Notes under the pieces: generated by a model | What the model saw: the letters and a program-made list of their open reading frames with translations, nothing else | Database searches by the model: none | Told to the model about the DNA's origin: nothing | Shown: positions 1 through 6,394 of the stretch, piece after piece | Layout: every line of letters starts with the position of its first letter | Numbering within the stretch: the stretch's first letter is position 1 | Position numbers and translations under genes: made by a program | DNA from: Alphaproteobacteria bacterium | Lineage (GTDB): Bacteria > Pseudomonadota > Alphaproteobacteria > Rhizobiales > Rhizobiaceae | Length of the DNA: 8,765 nucleotides | NCBI GenBank assembly: GCA_017308345.1 | Contig: JAFKFE010001122.1 | Span: forward strand, 1-8,765 | Reading direction: 5' to 3'

Positions 1-191
1 GCCGTCCGGGCAATGGCGGCAAGCAGCGTTTCGGTGGCAAGCCTCATGGCGAGCGCGCGCAGAAGCCGCAGGGCGAACGCCCGGCGGCGGCCAAGCCGAA
101 TGGCTCGAGCAAGCCCGACGGCTTCAAGCGCTTCAAGGGCAATAACAAGCGCCGCTTCGGCGGCAAGCGTCCGGCGAACCGGGCTGCCTGA
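1..191 (+). CDS. C-terminal tail of a basic RNA-binding protein, probably a DEAD-box RNA helicase (5' partial)
   Basis: The reading frame enters from the left edge (first full codon at base 3) and stops at TGA 189-191, giving 62 visible residues. The composition is strongly basic and low-complexity: Gly, Lys, Arg, Pro and Gln dominate, with the motif RFGGK occurring twice (near the start and again as RRFGGKRP near the end) and related KPxGER units between. Such disordered RGG/KG-rich tails are typical of alphaproteobacterial DEAD-box RNA helicases, where they help bind structured RNA; some rRNA pseudouridine synthases carry similar tails. No catalytic domain is in the window, so the family is inferred from the tail alone. 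A hairpin terminator 28 bp after the stop supports this being the real gene end. Confidence 0.55.
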   Translation, partial: RPGNGGKQRFGGKPHGERAQKPQGERPAAAKPNGSSKPDGFKRFKGNNKRRFGGKRPANRAA

Positions 192-218
192 CCCCGTCAA
201 GGCGATGCGAGATGAAAC

Positions 219-239
219 GGCCGGAGCGATGCTCCGGCC
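219..239. terminator. Hairpin terminator between convergent genes
   Basis: A perfect 9-bp stem, GGCCGGAGC (219-227) and GCTCCGGCC (231-239), encloses the 3-base loop GAT. On the + strand it is followed by ATTTTCATTT; on the - strand by GTTTCATC. It sits between the stop of the left + strand gene (191) and the stop of the minus-strand hydrolase gene (263), so it probably works in both directions, better on the + strand where the T run is longer. Confidence 0.8.
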
Positions 240-262
240 ATTTTCATTTCACCGGCCCGGTT

Positions 263-1267
263 CTACTGGCCTGAGATCACGGGGCCTGACTGCTGCTGCA
301 TCAAGGCCTTGACCCACACGACGATGCGCTGGGTCAAGAATGCGGTCGTCTGCGGCGACAGCGCATCGCCGGCAATGACGTGGTTGTCCGGATCGCCGGT
401 ATCGTCGACCGGCACCAGTTCGTGTGGAACTCCCCAGCGGCCGGCTATCTCGCGCGTGCGGTCGGGTCGCACGACCTTGTCGGAATCCGAGAAGATGAAC
501 AGGGCGGGGATCGTCGCCTTCTCGACCGGCGCGGTATAAGCGAGCTCAGTGAGCGCGGCCATCGGCAGCACCGCTTTCATCGGGTATTTGGTGGTCCAGA
601 ATTTTTCGTGGAGCGCGTTGCGCGCCGGGAAACTGCGCTCCTTGCCACCGACAAGCTCGGCGATCTGCCGGCCCCAGGGCATGGTCAGCAACTCCGCGCC
701 GGAGGCCTTGACGCCGAAATTCGGCGAGATGAACGCGATTGCCGCGACACCGTCCGAAGCGCCCGGCTGCGTCGCCGCCCATGCCGCCAGCGAGCCGCCC
801 GTCGACGTCCCGATGACGATCACCTTGTCGCCGATGGCGCGGCCGATGGCCAAGGCCTCCTCATAGTCGTTGACCCAGGCATTGACGCTGCCTTGCGCCA
901 TTGCCGCGCCGTCCTGGCCATGGCCGGTCAGACGCGTGTAGAAGAGATTGGCGTCCAGTTCGTCCGCGACATCGTCGGGCAAGGGGCGAACTTCGCCCTT
1001 CGAGGCGGAGAAGCCATGGATGTAGACGACGGCCAAGGGCGTCTTGGCATGCACCATCGGGTTCGCCCAGATGATCTCCTTGTCGAGCCCGTCGCGGATG
1101 TTGGGCGCCGCGGCCTCTTCATGCGCCAGATAGGCCTGAGGATCGTCGCCGATCACCGACGGATTGAACCGGATCGTCGTGTCGACGGGGACGCGCGGGC
1201 CGAGGAAGAAACCGGCTGCCAGGAAGACTGCAAGGCCAAGCACCGCAAGCACGATCCGCCGCCCCAT
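263..1267 (-). CDS. Membrane-anchored alpha/beta hydrolase (probable carboxylesterase)
   Basis: A 334-residue serine hydrolase of the alpha/beta-hydrolase fold. The N-terminus is a short basic start followed by a hydrophobic segment (about residues 4-22), a signal anchor or uncleaved signal peptide that places the enzyme on the periplasmic face or in the envelope. Visible motifs are HGF (84-86, oxyanion region), the nucleophile elbow GTSTGG with Ser155, a candidate acid in SDSDKVV (Asp263), and DNHVIAG with the catalytic His296. The triad is therefore complete and in the canonical order. The ATG at 1267 is chosen because GGAG (complement of 1274-1277) lies 6 bases upstream; an in-frame TTG four codons earlier would overlap that ribosome binding site. 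It lies 84 bp downstream of the dehydrogenase gene on the same strand, so the two may be co-transcribed. The substrate cannot be told from the sequence; lipase/esterase activity is the default expectation. Confidence 0.88.
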   Translation of the reverse strand: MGRRIVLAVLGLAVFLAAGFFLGPRVPVDTTIRFNPSVIGDDPQAYLAHEEAAAPNIRDGLDKEIIWANPMVHAKTPLAVVYIHGFSASKGEVRPLPDDVADELDANLFYTRLTGHGQDGAAMAQGSVNAWVNDYEEALAIGRAIGDKVIVIGTSTGGSLAAWAATQPGASDGVAAIAFISPNFGVKASGAELLTMPWGRQIAELVGGKERSFPARNALHEKFWTTKYPMKAVLPMAALTELAYTAPVEKATIPALFIFSDSDKVVRPDRTREIAGRWGVPHELVPVDDTGDPDNHVIAGDALSPQTTAFLTQRIVVWVKALMQQQSGPVISGQ

Positions 1268-1329
1268 TACAGTCTCCAAGCAATGATTCTCAACCTATGG
1301 CCGTCCCCGCCGGCAGGCAATCGCTGTTT

Positions 1330-1359
1330 CGCCGGCTTATGTCGCGCCGGCTTATGTCG
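1330..1359. repeat. 15-bp perfect tandem duplication spanning a stop codon
   Basis: The unit CGCCGGCTTATGTCG occurs twice head to tail (1330-1344 and 1345-1359). The right copy contains the last sense codons and the TAA stop of the minus-strand dehydrogenase gene; the left copy repeats that stop in the same frame 15 bp downstream. GCCGGC within each copy is self-complementary, so the two copies can also pair as a short hairpin, but no T run follows it. Confidence 0.9.
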
Positions 1360-2200
1360 CCTTGTCGCGGGACGAATCCTTTTTGCCGGGTCGCCTGCGG
1401 TCGAAGTGCAACGGCCGCCCCCACCAGCTTGTAGTAAGGCCGATGACAAAGCGACCGATCGGCCGCGGCAGCAGGCCAAGCAGCTTCAACGGCCAGCTTA
1501 TGTGGTACGGGAAGGTGACTTCGAAACCACCCTTCTTGATGCCGCGCGCCATGCGGCGCGACGCGCGATGCACAGGCATGAGACCCGGCATCGGCAGCTT
1601 GTTCTTTTCCGTCAGCGGCGTGTCGACGAAGCCCGGATTGATGACCTGGACGCGGATGTTCATTTTGTCGAAGTCGTATTTCAGCGACTCTCCCAGGATG
1701 TTGATCGCTGCCTTGGTGCCGCCATAGGCCGCCGTCGTCGGCCAGCCGGAATAAGCGGTGACCGACCCGACCAGAACGACATGGCCGCGTCCGCGCACGC
1801 GCATGTACTCCACGACAGGCACCACGCCGTTGACGATGCCGAAATAGTTCACGGCAAAGGAACGGTGGAAGTCGCGCACCACCAGATTCTCGCCGGGGGT
1901 GGCGATGTAGTTGCCGGCGTTGAAGACGGCAAGCACGATAGGCCCCATCTGCTCCTCGATCGCGGCGGCCGTGCGCGCCATGCCGTGCTGGTCGGTGACG
2001 TCGCAGGGAAATGACTTCACATGTCCGGACATCTGCGCCGTTTCGACGATCAGCGTGTCGGCCGGATCTTCCGGCAGCGAGGTCACCGCGACGGCATAGC
2101 CTTGATTGGCGAGATCCTTGGCCAACGCGCGGCCAAGGCCGCTGCTGCCGCCCGTGATCCAGGCGACACCGTCCTTCGGATTGGCCCGGTAGAGTGTCAT
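1352..2200 (-). CDS. Short-chain dehydrogenase/reductase (SDR family)
   Basis: A 282-residue NAD(P)-dependent oxidoreductase with the full classical SDR signature: the nucleotide-binding TGGSSGLG (16-23), CDVTD (66-70) for the adenine pocket, NAG (94-96), the structural Asn of VNYFG (118), catalytic Ser146 in GSVTAYSG, and Tyr159 with Lys163 in YGGTK. A PG turn (189-190) and Thr194 follow as expected. After the Rossmann core comes a hydrophobic, Trp/Leu-rich C-terminal stretch (about 235-260) and a basic end, which may associate with the membrane. The ATG at 2200 is chosen because it sits just ahead of the fold and has AGGG 6 bases upstream; a longer frame reaches 2374 but adds non-conserved, low-quality sequence over the intergenic region. 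It is divergent from the cysteine synthase gene and upstream of the hydrolase. The substrate is unknown. Confidence 0.9.
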   Translation of the reverse strand: MTLYRANPKDGVAWITGGSSGLGRALAKDLANQGYAVAVTSLPEDPADTLIVETAQMSGHVKSFPCDVTDQHGMARTAAAIEEQMGPIVLAVFNAGNYIATPGENLVVRDFHRSFAVNYFGIVNGVVPVVEYMRVRGRGHVVLVGSVTAYSGWPTTAAYGGTKAAINILGESLKYDFDKMNIRVQVINPGFVDTPLTEKNKLPMPGLMPVHRASRRMARGIKKGGFEVTFPYHISWPLKLLGLLPRPIGRFVIGLTTSWWGRPLHFDRRRPGKKDSSRDKAT

Positions 2201-2287
2201 ACGATGCCCTGCGAATGTTGGCGTTTGCTCTAGCGGCGAAAAAATCGAATGAAAAGAGCGGTTTTGCCGCCGACCTCGAAATGATCG

Positions 2288-2305
2288 CGAACATTGCAAC
2301 GTTCG
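2288..2305. promoter_or_regulatory. 18-bp near-perfect palindrome, candidate operator in a divergent promoter region
   Basis: CGAACATTGCAACGTTCG matches its own reverse complement at 16 of 18 positions; the only mismatched pair is A at position 6 against C at position 13. The centre TTGCAA and both CGAAC/GTTCG arms are perfectly symmetric. It lies 87 bp from the dehydrogenase start codon and 86 bp from the cysteine synthase start codon, the midpoint of the 191-bp divergent region. That position and symmetry fit a dimeric regulator controlling one or both genes. The regulator is unknown. Confidence 0.5.
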
Positions 2306-2335
2306 GAATGCGACTGGACCAGGCAAAATCTTGCC

Positions 2336-2364
2336 TTGAAACCGCGGCGTCCGGTTTTTAGGGT
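2336..2364 (+). promoter_or_regulatory. Possible sigma-70 type promoter of the cysteine synthase gene cluster
   Basis: TTGAAA (2336-2341) is a five-of-six match to the -35 consensus and is followed after 17 bp by TAGGGT (2359-2364), a weaker -10. It would start transcription around 2370, just ahead of the ribosome binding site AAAGGA (2379-2384). It lies 30 bp downstream of the palindrome at 2288-2305. The -10 match is poor, so this is tentative. Confidence 0.3.
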
Positions 2365-2391
2365 CTCGCCGCACACATAAAGGAATCCCGC

Positions 2392-3426
2392 ATGCCCCGT
2401 TCTGTGATCGAAGCGATCGGCAACACGCCCCTGATCCGGCTCAACAAGGCTTCGGAAGCGACCGGCTGTGAGATCTTGGGCAAGGCCGAGTTCATGAATC
2501 CGGGGCAGTCGGTAAAGGATCGGGCAGGTCTGTTCATCATCCGCGACGCCGAACGACGCGGGCTCTTGAAACCCGGAGGGCTCATCGTCGAAGGCACCGC
2601 CGGCAACACCGGCATCGGGTTGACGCTTGTCGCCAAGGCGCTCGGCTACCGCACCGTGATCGTCATCCCGGATACCCAGAGCCAGGAAAAGAAGGACACG
2701 ATCAAGCTGCTCGGCGCCGAACTGATCGAAGTGCCGGCAGTGCCCTACAAGAACCCGAACAATTACGTGAAGCTGTCCGGCCGCCTTGCCGAGCAACTGG
2801 CGCGCTCGGAGCCGAACGGCGCGATCTGGGCCAACCAGTTCGACAATGTCGCCAACCGCGACGGTCATATCCACACGACCGCGCAGGAGATCTGGACCCA
2901 GACCGGCGGCAAGATCGACGGCTTCGTATCGGCCGTCGGCTCCGGCGGCACGCTCGCTGGCGTCGCGCTCGGCCTCAAGGGCAAGAGCAAGGACGTCAAG
3001 GTCGCGCTCGCCGATCCGCTGGGCGCCGCGCTCTATAGTTTCTACACCACCGGCGAACTGAAATCCGACGGCAGCTCGATCACCGAAGGTATCGGCCAGG
3101 GCCGCATCACCGCCAATCTGGAAGGCTTCAGGCCGGATTTCTCCTACCAGATCCCGGACGAGGAAGCATTGCCGATCATCTTCGACCTGATCCAGGAGGA
3201 GGGGCTCTGCGTCGGCGGCTCGACCGGCATCAACATCGCCGGCGCCATCCGGCTGGCGCGCGAGCTCGGACCCGGCCATACCATCGTCACCGTGCTTTGC
3301 GACTACGGCACGCGCTATAAGTCCAAGCTGTTCAATCCGGAATTCCTGCGCGGCAAGAACCTTCCGTTGCCTGGCTGGATGGAAGCGAAGGCCGACATTT
3401 CGGTGCCGTTCGAAAAGGTGGCATGA
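2392..3426 (+). CDS. cysK: Cysteine synthase (O-acetylserine sulfhydrylase), GTAGNTG-loop type
   Basis: A 344-residue PLP-dependent beta-family enzyme that makes cysteine from O-acetylserine and sulfide in the cytoplasm. Visible landmarks are IGNTPLIRL (9-17), the PLP-binding Lys42 in NPGQSVKDRAG, the substrate loop EGTAGNTG (67-74), NQFDN (148-152), the phosphate-cradling GSGGT (183-187), GGSTGIN (275-281) and the C-terminal CDYGTRYKSKLFN. The loop differs from the PTSGNTG of classical CysK; this GTAGNTG form is that of the fungal and alphaproteobacterial branch. At 344 residues it is somewhat longer than enterobacterial CysK (about 320). The ATG at 2392 has GGA 7 bases upstream. The stop overlaps the next start by ATGA, so it is probably translated together with the tRNA-editing gene. 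A cystathionine beta-synthase-like role is less likely, given no regulatory CBS domains. Confidence 0.92.
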   Translation: MPRSVIEAIGNTPLIRLNKASEATGCEILGKAEFMNPGQSVKDRAGLFIIRDAERRGLLKPGGLIVEGTAGNTGIGLTLVAKALGYRTVIVIPDTQSQEKKDTIKLLGAELIEVPAVPYKNPNNYVKLSGRLAEQLARSEPNGAIWANQFDNVANRDGHIHTTAQEIWTQTGGKIDGFVSAVGSGGTLAGVALGLKGKSKDVKVALADPLGAALYSFYTTGELKSDGSSITEGIGQGRITANLEGFRPDFSYQIPDEEALPIIFDLIQEEGLCVGGSTGINIAGAIRLARELGPGHTIVTVLCDYGTRYKSKLFNPEFLRGKNLPLPGWMEAKADISVPFEKVA

Positions 3427-4169
3427 TGGCGCGCAAGACCGAGGCGCTGTTCCGCGACGACGCCTATCAGAAGACGGCGGAGGCGGAAGTCGTCGCCATC
3501 AACGATCGTGGCGGCATCCTTCTCGACCGCACGGTCTTTTATGCGACGTCCGGCGGGCAGCCGGGCGATACCGGGATGTTCGAGCGGGCCGACGGCGGCC
3601 GCATCGCGATCGCCGCCACCATCACCGGCGAAACCAAGGACGAGATCATCCACGTGCCGGCTCCGGACCAGGCGCTGCCCGCGATCGGCGAAAGGCTGAA
3701 GCTCTCGATCGACTGGGAGCGGCGGCACCTTCTGATGCGCATGCATACCGCCTGCCACCTGCTGACGGTGGTTTGCCCGTTCCCCATCACCGGGGCAGCG
3801 GTCGCCGAGGACGACAGCCGTGTCGACTTCGATATCCCCGACACCGGCTTCACCAAGGAGGCTGTGACGGCCCGCCTGATGGAGCTGGTGCGCGCCGACC
3901 ACCCGATCTTCACCCGGCTGATCACCGACGAGGAGCTCGCCGCCAATCCCGGCCTGGTCAAGTCGAAGAACGTGCGCCCGCCCGTCGGCACCGGCAAGAT
4001 TCGCCTGGTCTGCATCGGCGAGAACGGCTCGGTCGACAGCCAGCCCTGCGGCGGAACGCATGTGAAGTCGACCGGCGAGGTCGGCGAGATCCATATCGGC
4101 AAGATAGAGAAGAAGGGTCGCGAGAACCGGCGCTTCCGCATCCGCTTCGGGCCGATGCCGGCGAACTGA
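3423..4169 (+). CDS. alaX: Alanyl-tRNA editing protein AlaX-like (trans-editing hydrolase)
   Basis: A 248-residue stand-alone homologue of the alanyl-tRNA synthetase editing domain, which hydrolyses tRNA(Ala) wrongly charged with serine or glycine. The order matches the family: an N-terminal beta-rich region with FYATSGGQPGDTG (39-51), then the zinc and catalytic motif HTACH (His108, His112), and CGGTHV (Cys209, His213) supplying the other ligands, followed by the characteristic I-x-K-x-x-x-K-G-R-x-x-R-R-x-R end. The four metal ligands are all present. The size suits the medium AlaX class rather than the short one. The first ATG at 3423 overlaps the upstream stop as ATGA; the second ATG at 3426 is 7 bases from AAGG (3415-3418) and may be the true start. 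There is no aminoacylation domain, so it is not a synthetase fragment. Confidence 0.9.
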   Translation: MMARKTEALFRDDAYQKTAEAEVVAINDRGGILLDRTVFYATSGGQPGDTGMFERADGGRIAIAATITGETKDEIIHVPAPDQALPAIGERLKLSIDWERRHLLMRMHTACHLLTVVCPFPITGAAVAEDDSRVDFDIPDTGFTKEAVTARLMELVRADHPIFTRLITDEELAANPGLVKSKNVRPPVGTGKIRLVCIGENGSVDSQPCGGTHVKSTGEVGEIHIGKIEKKGRENRRFRIRFGPMPAN

Positions 4170-4235
4170 CGCCGCACGCTCGCCGGAAAACCGCTTCACA
4201 CTTTTCGGCATCATGTTGCAGGGCAGGAAGAACAA

Positions 4236-5087
4236 ATGGCGCAGGATAGTCCTTTCATCGTCGACGCCGACTGGCTGGAAGAGCAGCTTGGCGAGCCGGG
4301 CATCACCATCATCGACGCCTCCTGGTACCTGCCGGCGCAAAAGCGCGATGCCCGCGCCGAGTACGATGCCGCTCACATTCCCGGCGCGCGCTTCCTCGAC
4401 CAGGATGCGGTTTCCGATCCGGATTCGAGACTGCCGCACACATTGGCCTCGCCACGGCACTTCGCCCAATATGTCGGCGCCATGGGCGTTACGGCCGACG
4501 ACACCATCGTCGTCTATGACGGCCCAGGCCTGTTCTCGGCGCCGCGCGCCTGGTGGATGTTCCGTGTCATGGGCGTCTTCCAGGTCTACATCCTGAACGG
4601 CGGCATCGACCGCTGGAAGGCCGAGGGGCGACCCATCACGGCCGAGCCGACGAAGATCGCGCCGAGCGTCTTCCATGCCGATTTCGACGCAGGCCGGGTC
4701 GTCGGCCTCGAAGAGATGCGCAGGATCGTCGGTGGCCGGGAGAGCCAGATCGCCGACGCGCGCTCGGCCGGCCGCTTCGCCGGAAGCGATCCGGAGCCGC
4801 GCGCGGGCGTCCGATCGGGCCATATGCCGGGCGCTCATAATGTCCCGATCACGGCGCTTGCCGAGAATGGCGAGCTGCTGCCCAAGGACCGCCTGCGCAA
4901 GGTGATCGAGGGGGCCGGCATCGACCTGTCGAAGCCGGTCGTCACGTCCTGCGGTTCGGGCATCACCGCGGCCGCGATCACGCTGGCGCTGGAGACGCTC
5001 GGCCATACGGACAACCGGCTTTACGACGGTTCCTGGACAGAATGGGGCGGTCTCAGCGACACGCCGGTGGTTACGGGGAAAGAATGA
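4236..5087 (+). CDS. sseA: 3-mercaptopyruvate sulfurtransferase (two-domain rhodanese)
   Basis: A 283-residue tandem rhodanese. The N-terminal half is the inactive domain (YDAAHIPGARFLD 43-55, VVYDGPGLFSAPRAWW 92-107, YILNGGIDRW 118-127). The C-terminal half carries ARSAGRFAG (175-183), RSGHMPGAHNVP (193-204) and the active-site loop CGSGIT with Cys239, then LYDGSWTEWG (262-271). A CG-S/T-G loop is characteristic of mercaptopyruvate sulfurtransferases, while thiosulfate sulfurtransferases have CRxGxT, so the first is preferred. The enzyme moves sulfur from the cysteine breakdown product 3-mercaptopyruvate to thiol acceptors or cyanide. The ATG at 4236 has AGGAAG (4225-4230) at good spacing. 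It lies 66 bp after the editing gene, and its stop overlaps the acetyltransferase start by ATGA. No signal peptide is visible, so it is probably cytoplasmic. Confidence 0.92.
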   Translation: MAQDSPFIVDADWLEEQLGEPGITIIDASWYLPAQKRDARAEYDAAHIPGARFLDQDAVSDPDSRLPHTLASPRHFAQYVGAMGVTADDTIVVYDGPGLFSAPRAWWMFRVMGVFQVYILNGGIDRWKAEGRPITAEPTKIAPSVFHADFDAGRVVGLEEMRRIVGGRESQIADARSAGRFAGSDPEPRAGVRSGHMPGAHNVPITALAENGELLPKDRLRKVIEGAGIDLSKPVVTSCGSGITAAAITLALETLGHTDNRLYDGSWTEWGGLSDTPVVTGKE

Positions 5088-5553
5088 TGGAAAACGGCGC
5101 GCCGCAAGCTATCGATGTCACGGTCACGTTCCTGGAGATGCATGCCGCGCCGGCGGTTTCGCCGCCGATCCCCTACAACCGGCAGATCGCGCTGTTGAAG
5201 ACGAAGGATATCCCGCTCCATTTCTACCGCTATCTGATAGATCGCGTCGGGCGCAAATGGCACTGGGTCAATGTGCTGAGGATGAGCGACGAGGAACTTG
5301 CCGCCGGTTTGCATCGCGAGGACCGTGACATCCGGGTGCTCTATCTTGACGGCGCTCCCGCCGGTTTCTTCGACCTCAAGCCGCATCTGCCGGACGAGGT
5401 GGAACTCGCCGATTTCGGCATGATGGAACGCTGGATCATCCGGCGGCGCTCCCGCTTTACCAGAAGCTCGGCTTCACGCCGGTGGTGCAGAAGAAGGAGA
5501 TCGTGCGCCCGCTGACCTTCGCCGAGCGTTCGGCCAGTGTCATGCGAGGCTGA
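5084..5553 (+). pseudogene. GNAT-family N-acetyltransferase broken by internal deletion and frameshift
   Basis: From ATG 5084 (or 5087) the frame reads 115 good residues with typical features of a rhizobial GNAT family: FLEM, IPLHFYRYLIDRVG, the VLYLDGAPAGFFDL strand pair, and VELADFGMM leading into the expected acetyl-CoA loop. It then turns into Arg/Ser-rich nonsense and stops at 5513-5515. In the +2-shifted frame, from about 5428, the gene resumes as TLDHPAALPLYQKLGFTPV and runs to TGA 5551-5553. Intact members of this family have roughly 30-35 residues between these two blocks, including the GRGLG pyrophosphate-binding loop; these are missing. The two frames imply a lost length of 3n+1 bases. 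The product (143 residues if translated) lacks motif A and should be inactive. The start overlaps the sseA stop and GGGGAAAG (5075-5082) is a plausible ribosome site, so expression signals remain. Confidence 0.85.
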
Positions 5554-5693
5554 AGCCGTTCCGGCAATTCCGGACAACCGAAATACAACTTTCCTCGAAC
5601 TGCCTAGGACCTGATCACCTCGTTCATCGCCGCTTCAGACTGTCTTTGCCATTGTCCGGCCGCATTACGTGACCGGACTTATAGGAGAAAGAC

Positions 5694-6251
5694 ATGTTGA
5701 CCCGACGTACATTTGCCGTGGCCATGATCGCGGCGATAGCCATGCCGAGCCTGGCATCCGCGCAGGCCACCACGCCTTCGGCAGCGACCATCGAGCGCCA
5801 GCTCGACGCTGCCCCCAGGAAGAAGCTGCTCCCCAATGAGCGCGTCACCATTCGCGAGTTCAAGCGACGCCCGGACCTCAGGCGGATGGCGCGCTCGATC
5901 GATATCCAGTCGATCAATTTCGCGTTCGGCTCGGCCGCCATTGCCCCTTCTCAATACGGCAAGGTCGAAATCATCGCCGATGCGCTTCATCGCATCCTAC
6001 GGCGCGACCGCGGCGCTCGCATCCTGATCGAGGGCCACACCGACGCCGTGGGCTCTTTCGAATCGAACCAGATCCTGTCCGAACGCCGCGCCGCCTCCCT
6101 GAAACGGACGCTGGTGGGCGAGTTCGGCGTGCCCCCTTTCGCGCTGGAAACCGTCGGCTACGGCGAGGAATTCCTGCTTGTACCGACCCAGCAGGAGAAT
6201 TGGCGCAACCGCCGCGTGACGCTGCGCCGCTTCGACGATTTCGTGCGGTAG
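5694..6251 (+). CDS. Secreted OmpA-domain protein (peptidoglycan-associated)
   Basis: A 185-residue protein with a signal peptide (1-23, ASA before Gln24) and a C-terminal OmpA-like domain from about residue 72. The domain shows INFAFGSAAI (74-83), ILIEGHTDAVGS (110-121) with the diaminopimelate-binding Asp117, NQILSERRAASLKRTL (125-140) and the end motif NWRNRRVTL (169-177), so the peptidoglycan pocket is intact. There is no N-terminal beta-barrel and no lipobox cysteine, so it is a soluble periplasmic or wall-bound protein. The signal begins LTRRTF, a twin-arginine-like pattern, so Tat export is possible. The start has AGGAG (5683-5687) 6 bases upstream. A short inverted repeat, GTCCGG (5654-5659) and CCGGAC (5673-5678), lies just ahead of that site. 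The gene stands alone after the broken acetyltransferase, with 140 bp between them. Confidence 0.88.
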   Translation: MLTRRTFAVAMIAAIAMPSLASAQATTPSAATIERQLDAAPRKKLLPNERVTIREFKRRPDLRRMARSIDIQSINFAFGSAAIAPSQYGKVEIIADALHRILRRDRGARILIEGHTDAVGSFESNQILSERRAASLKRTLVGEFGVPPFALETVGYGEEFLLVPTQQENWRNRRVTLRRFDDFVR

Positions 6252-6279
6252 CGCTCAAGCCGGCAATGCCGATAGTCGC

Positions 6280-6308
6280 GAGCCCGGTTGTGCAAGGCAG
6301 CCGGGCTC
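6280..6308 (+). terminator. Probable terminator after the OmpA-domain gene
   Basis: GAGCCCGG (6280-6287) pairs perfectly with CCGGGCTC (6301-6308) around a 13-base loop in which TGC and GCA can pair further. It lies 28 bp after the TAG stop. The following bases TTCAT form only a weak T run, so termination may be partial. Confidence 0.5.
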
Positions 6309-6394
6309 TTCATATGTGCGCCTCCAGTCAGGAATCGGGTGGGAGGCACCGTCGCCCAGGCATAATTTCCGGACATCGATACCGGAGAACTGTC

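Noticed and set aside
1268..1279. TTG start for the hydrolase four codons upstream
   Set aside because: The TTG overlaps the GGAG that serves the ATG at 1267.
380..2014. Long open frame of 544 codons on the plus strand
   Set aside because: It lies antisense to the hydrolase and dehydrogenase genes, is rich in Arg, Asp, His and Gly as expected from the opposite strand of GC-rich genes, and shows no family motif.
2201..2374. N-terminal extension of the dehydrogenase by 58 residues
   Set aside because: The added sequence is basic and non-conserved, covers the palindrome and likely promoter of the divergent gene, and the ATG at 2200 precedes the SDR fold at the usual distance.
2230..3279. Open frame of 349 codons on the minus strand
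   Set aside because: It is antisense to cysteine synthase and has no recognisable domain.
3315..5006. Open frame of 563 codons on the minus strand
   Set aside because: It is antisense to cysK, alaX and sseA, which all have complete catalytic motifs; its composition is that of a shadow frame.
6200..6394. Longer start for the DUF1203 protein
   Set aside because: It would overlap the end of the OmpA-domain gene and read through a hairpin; the ATG at 6395 has a good GGAG site.
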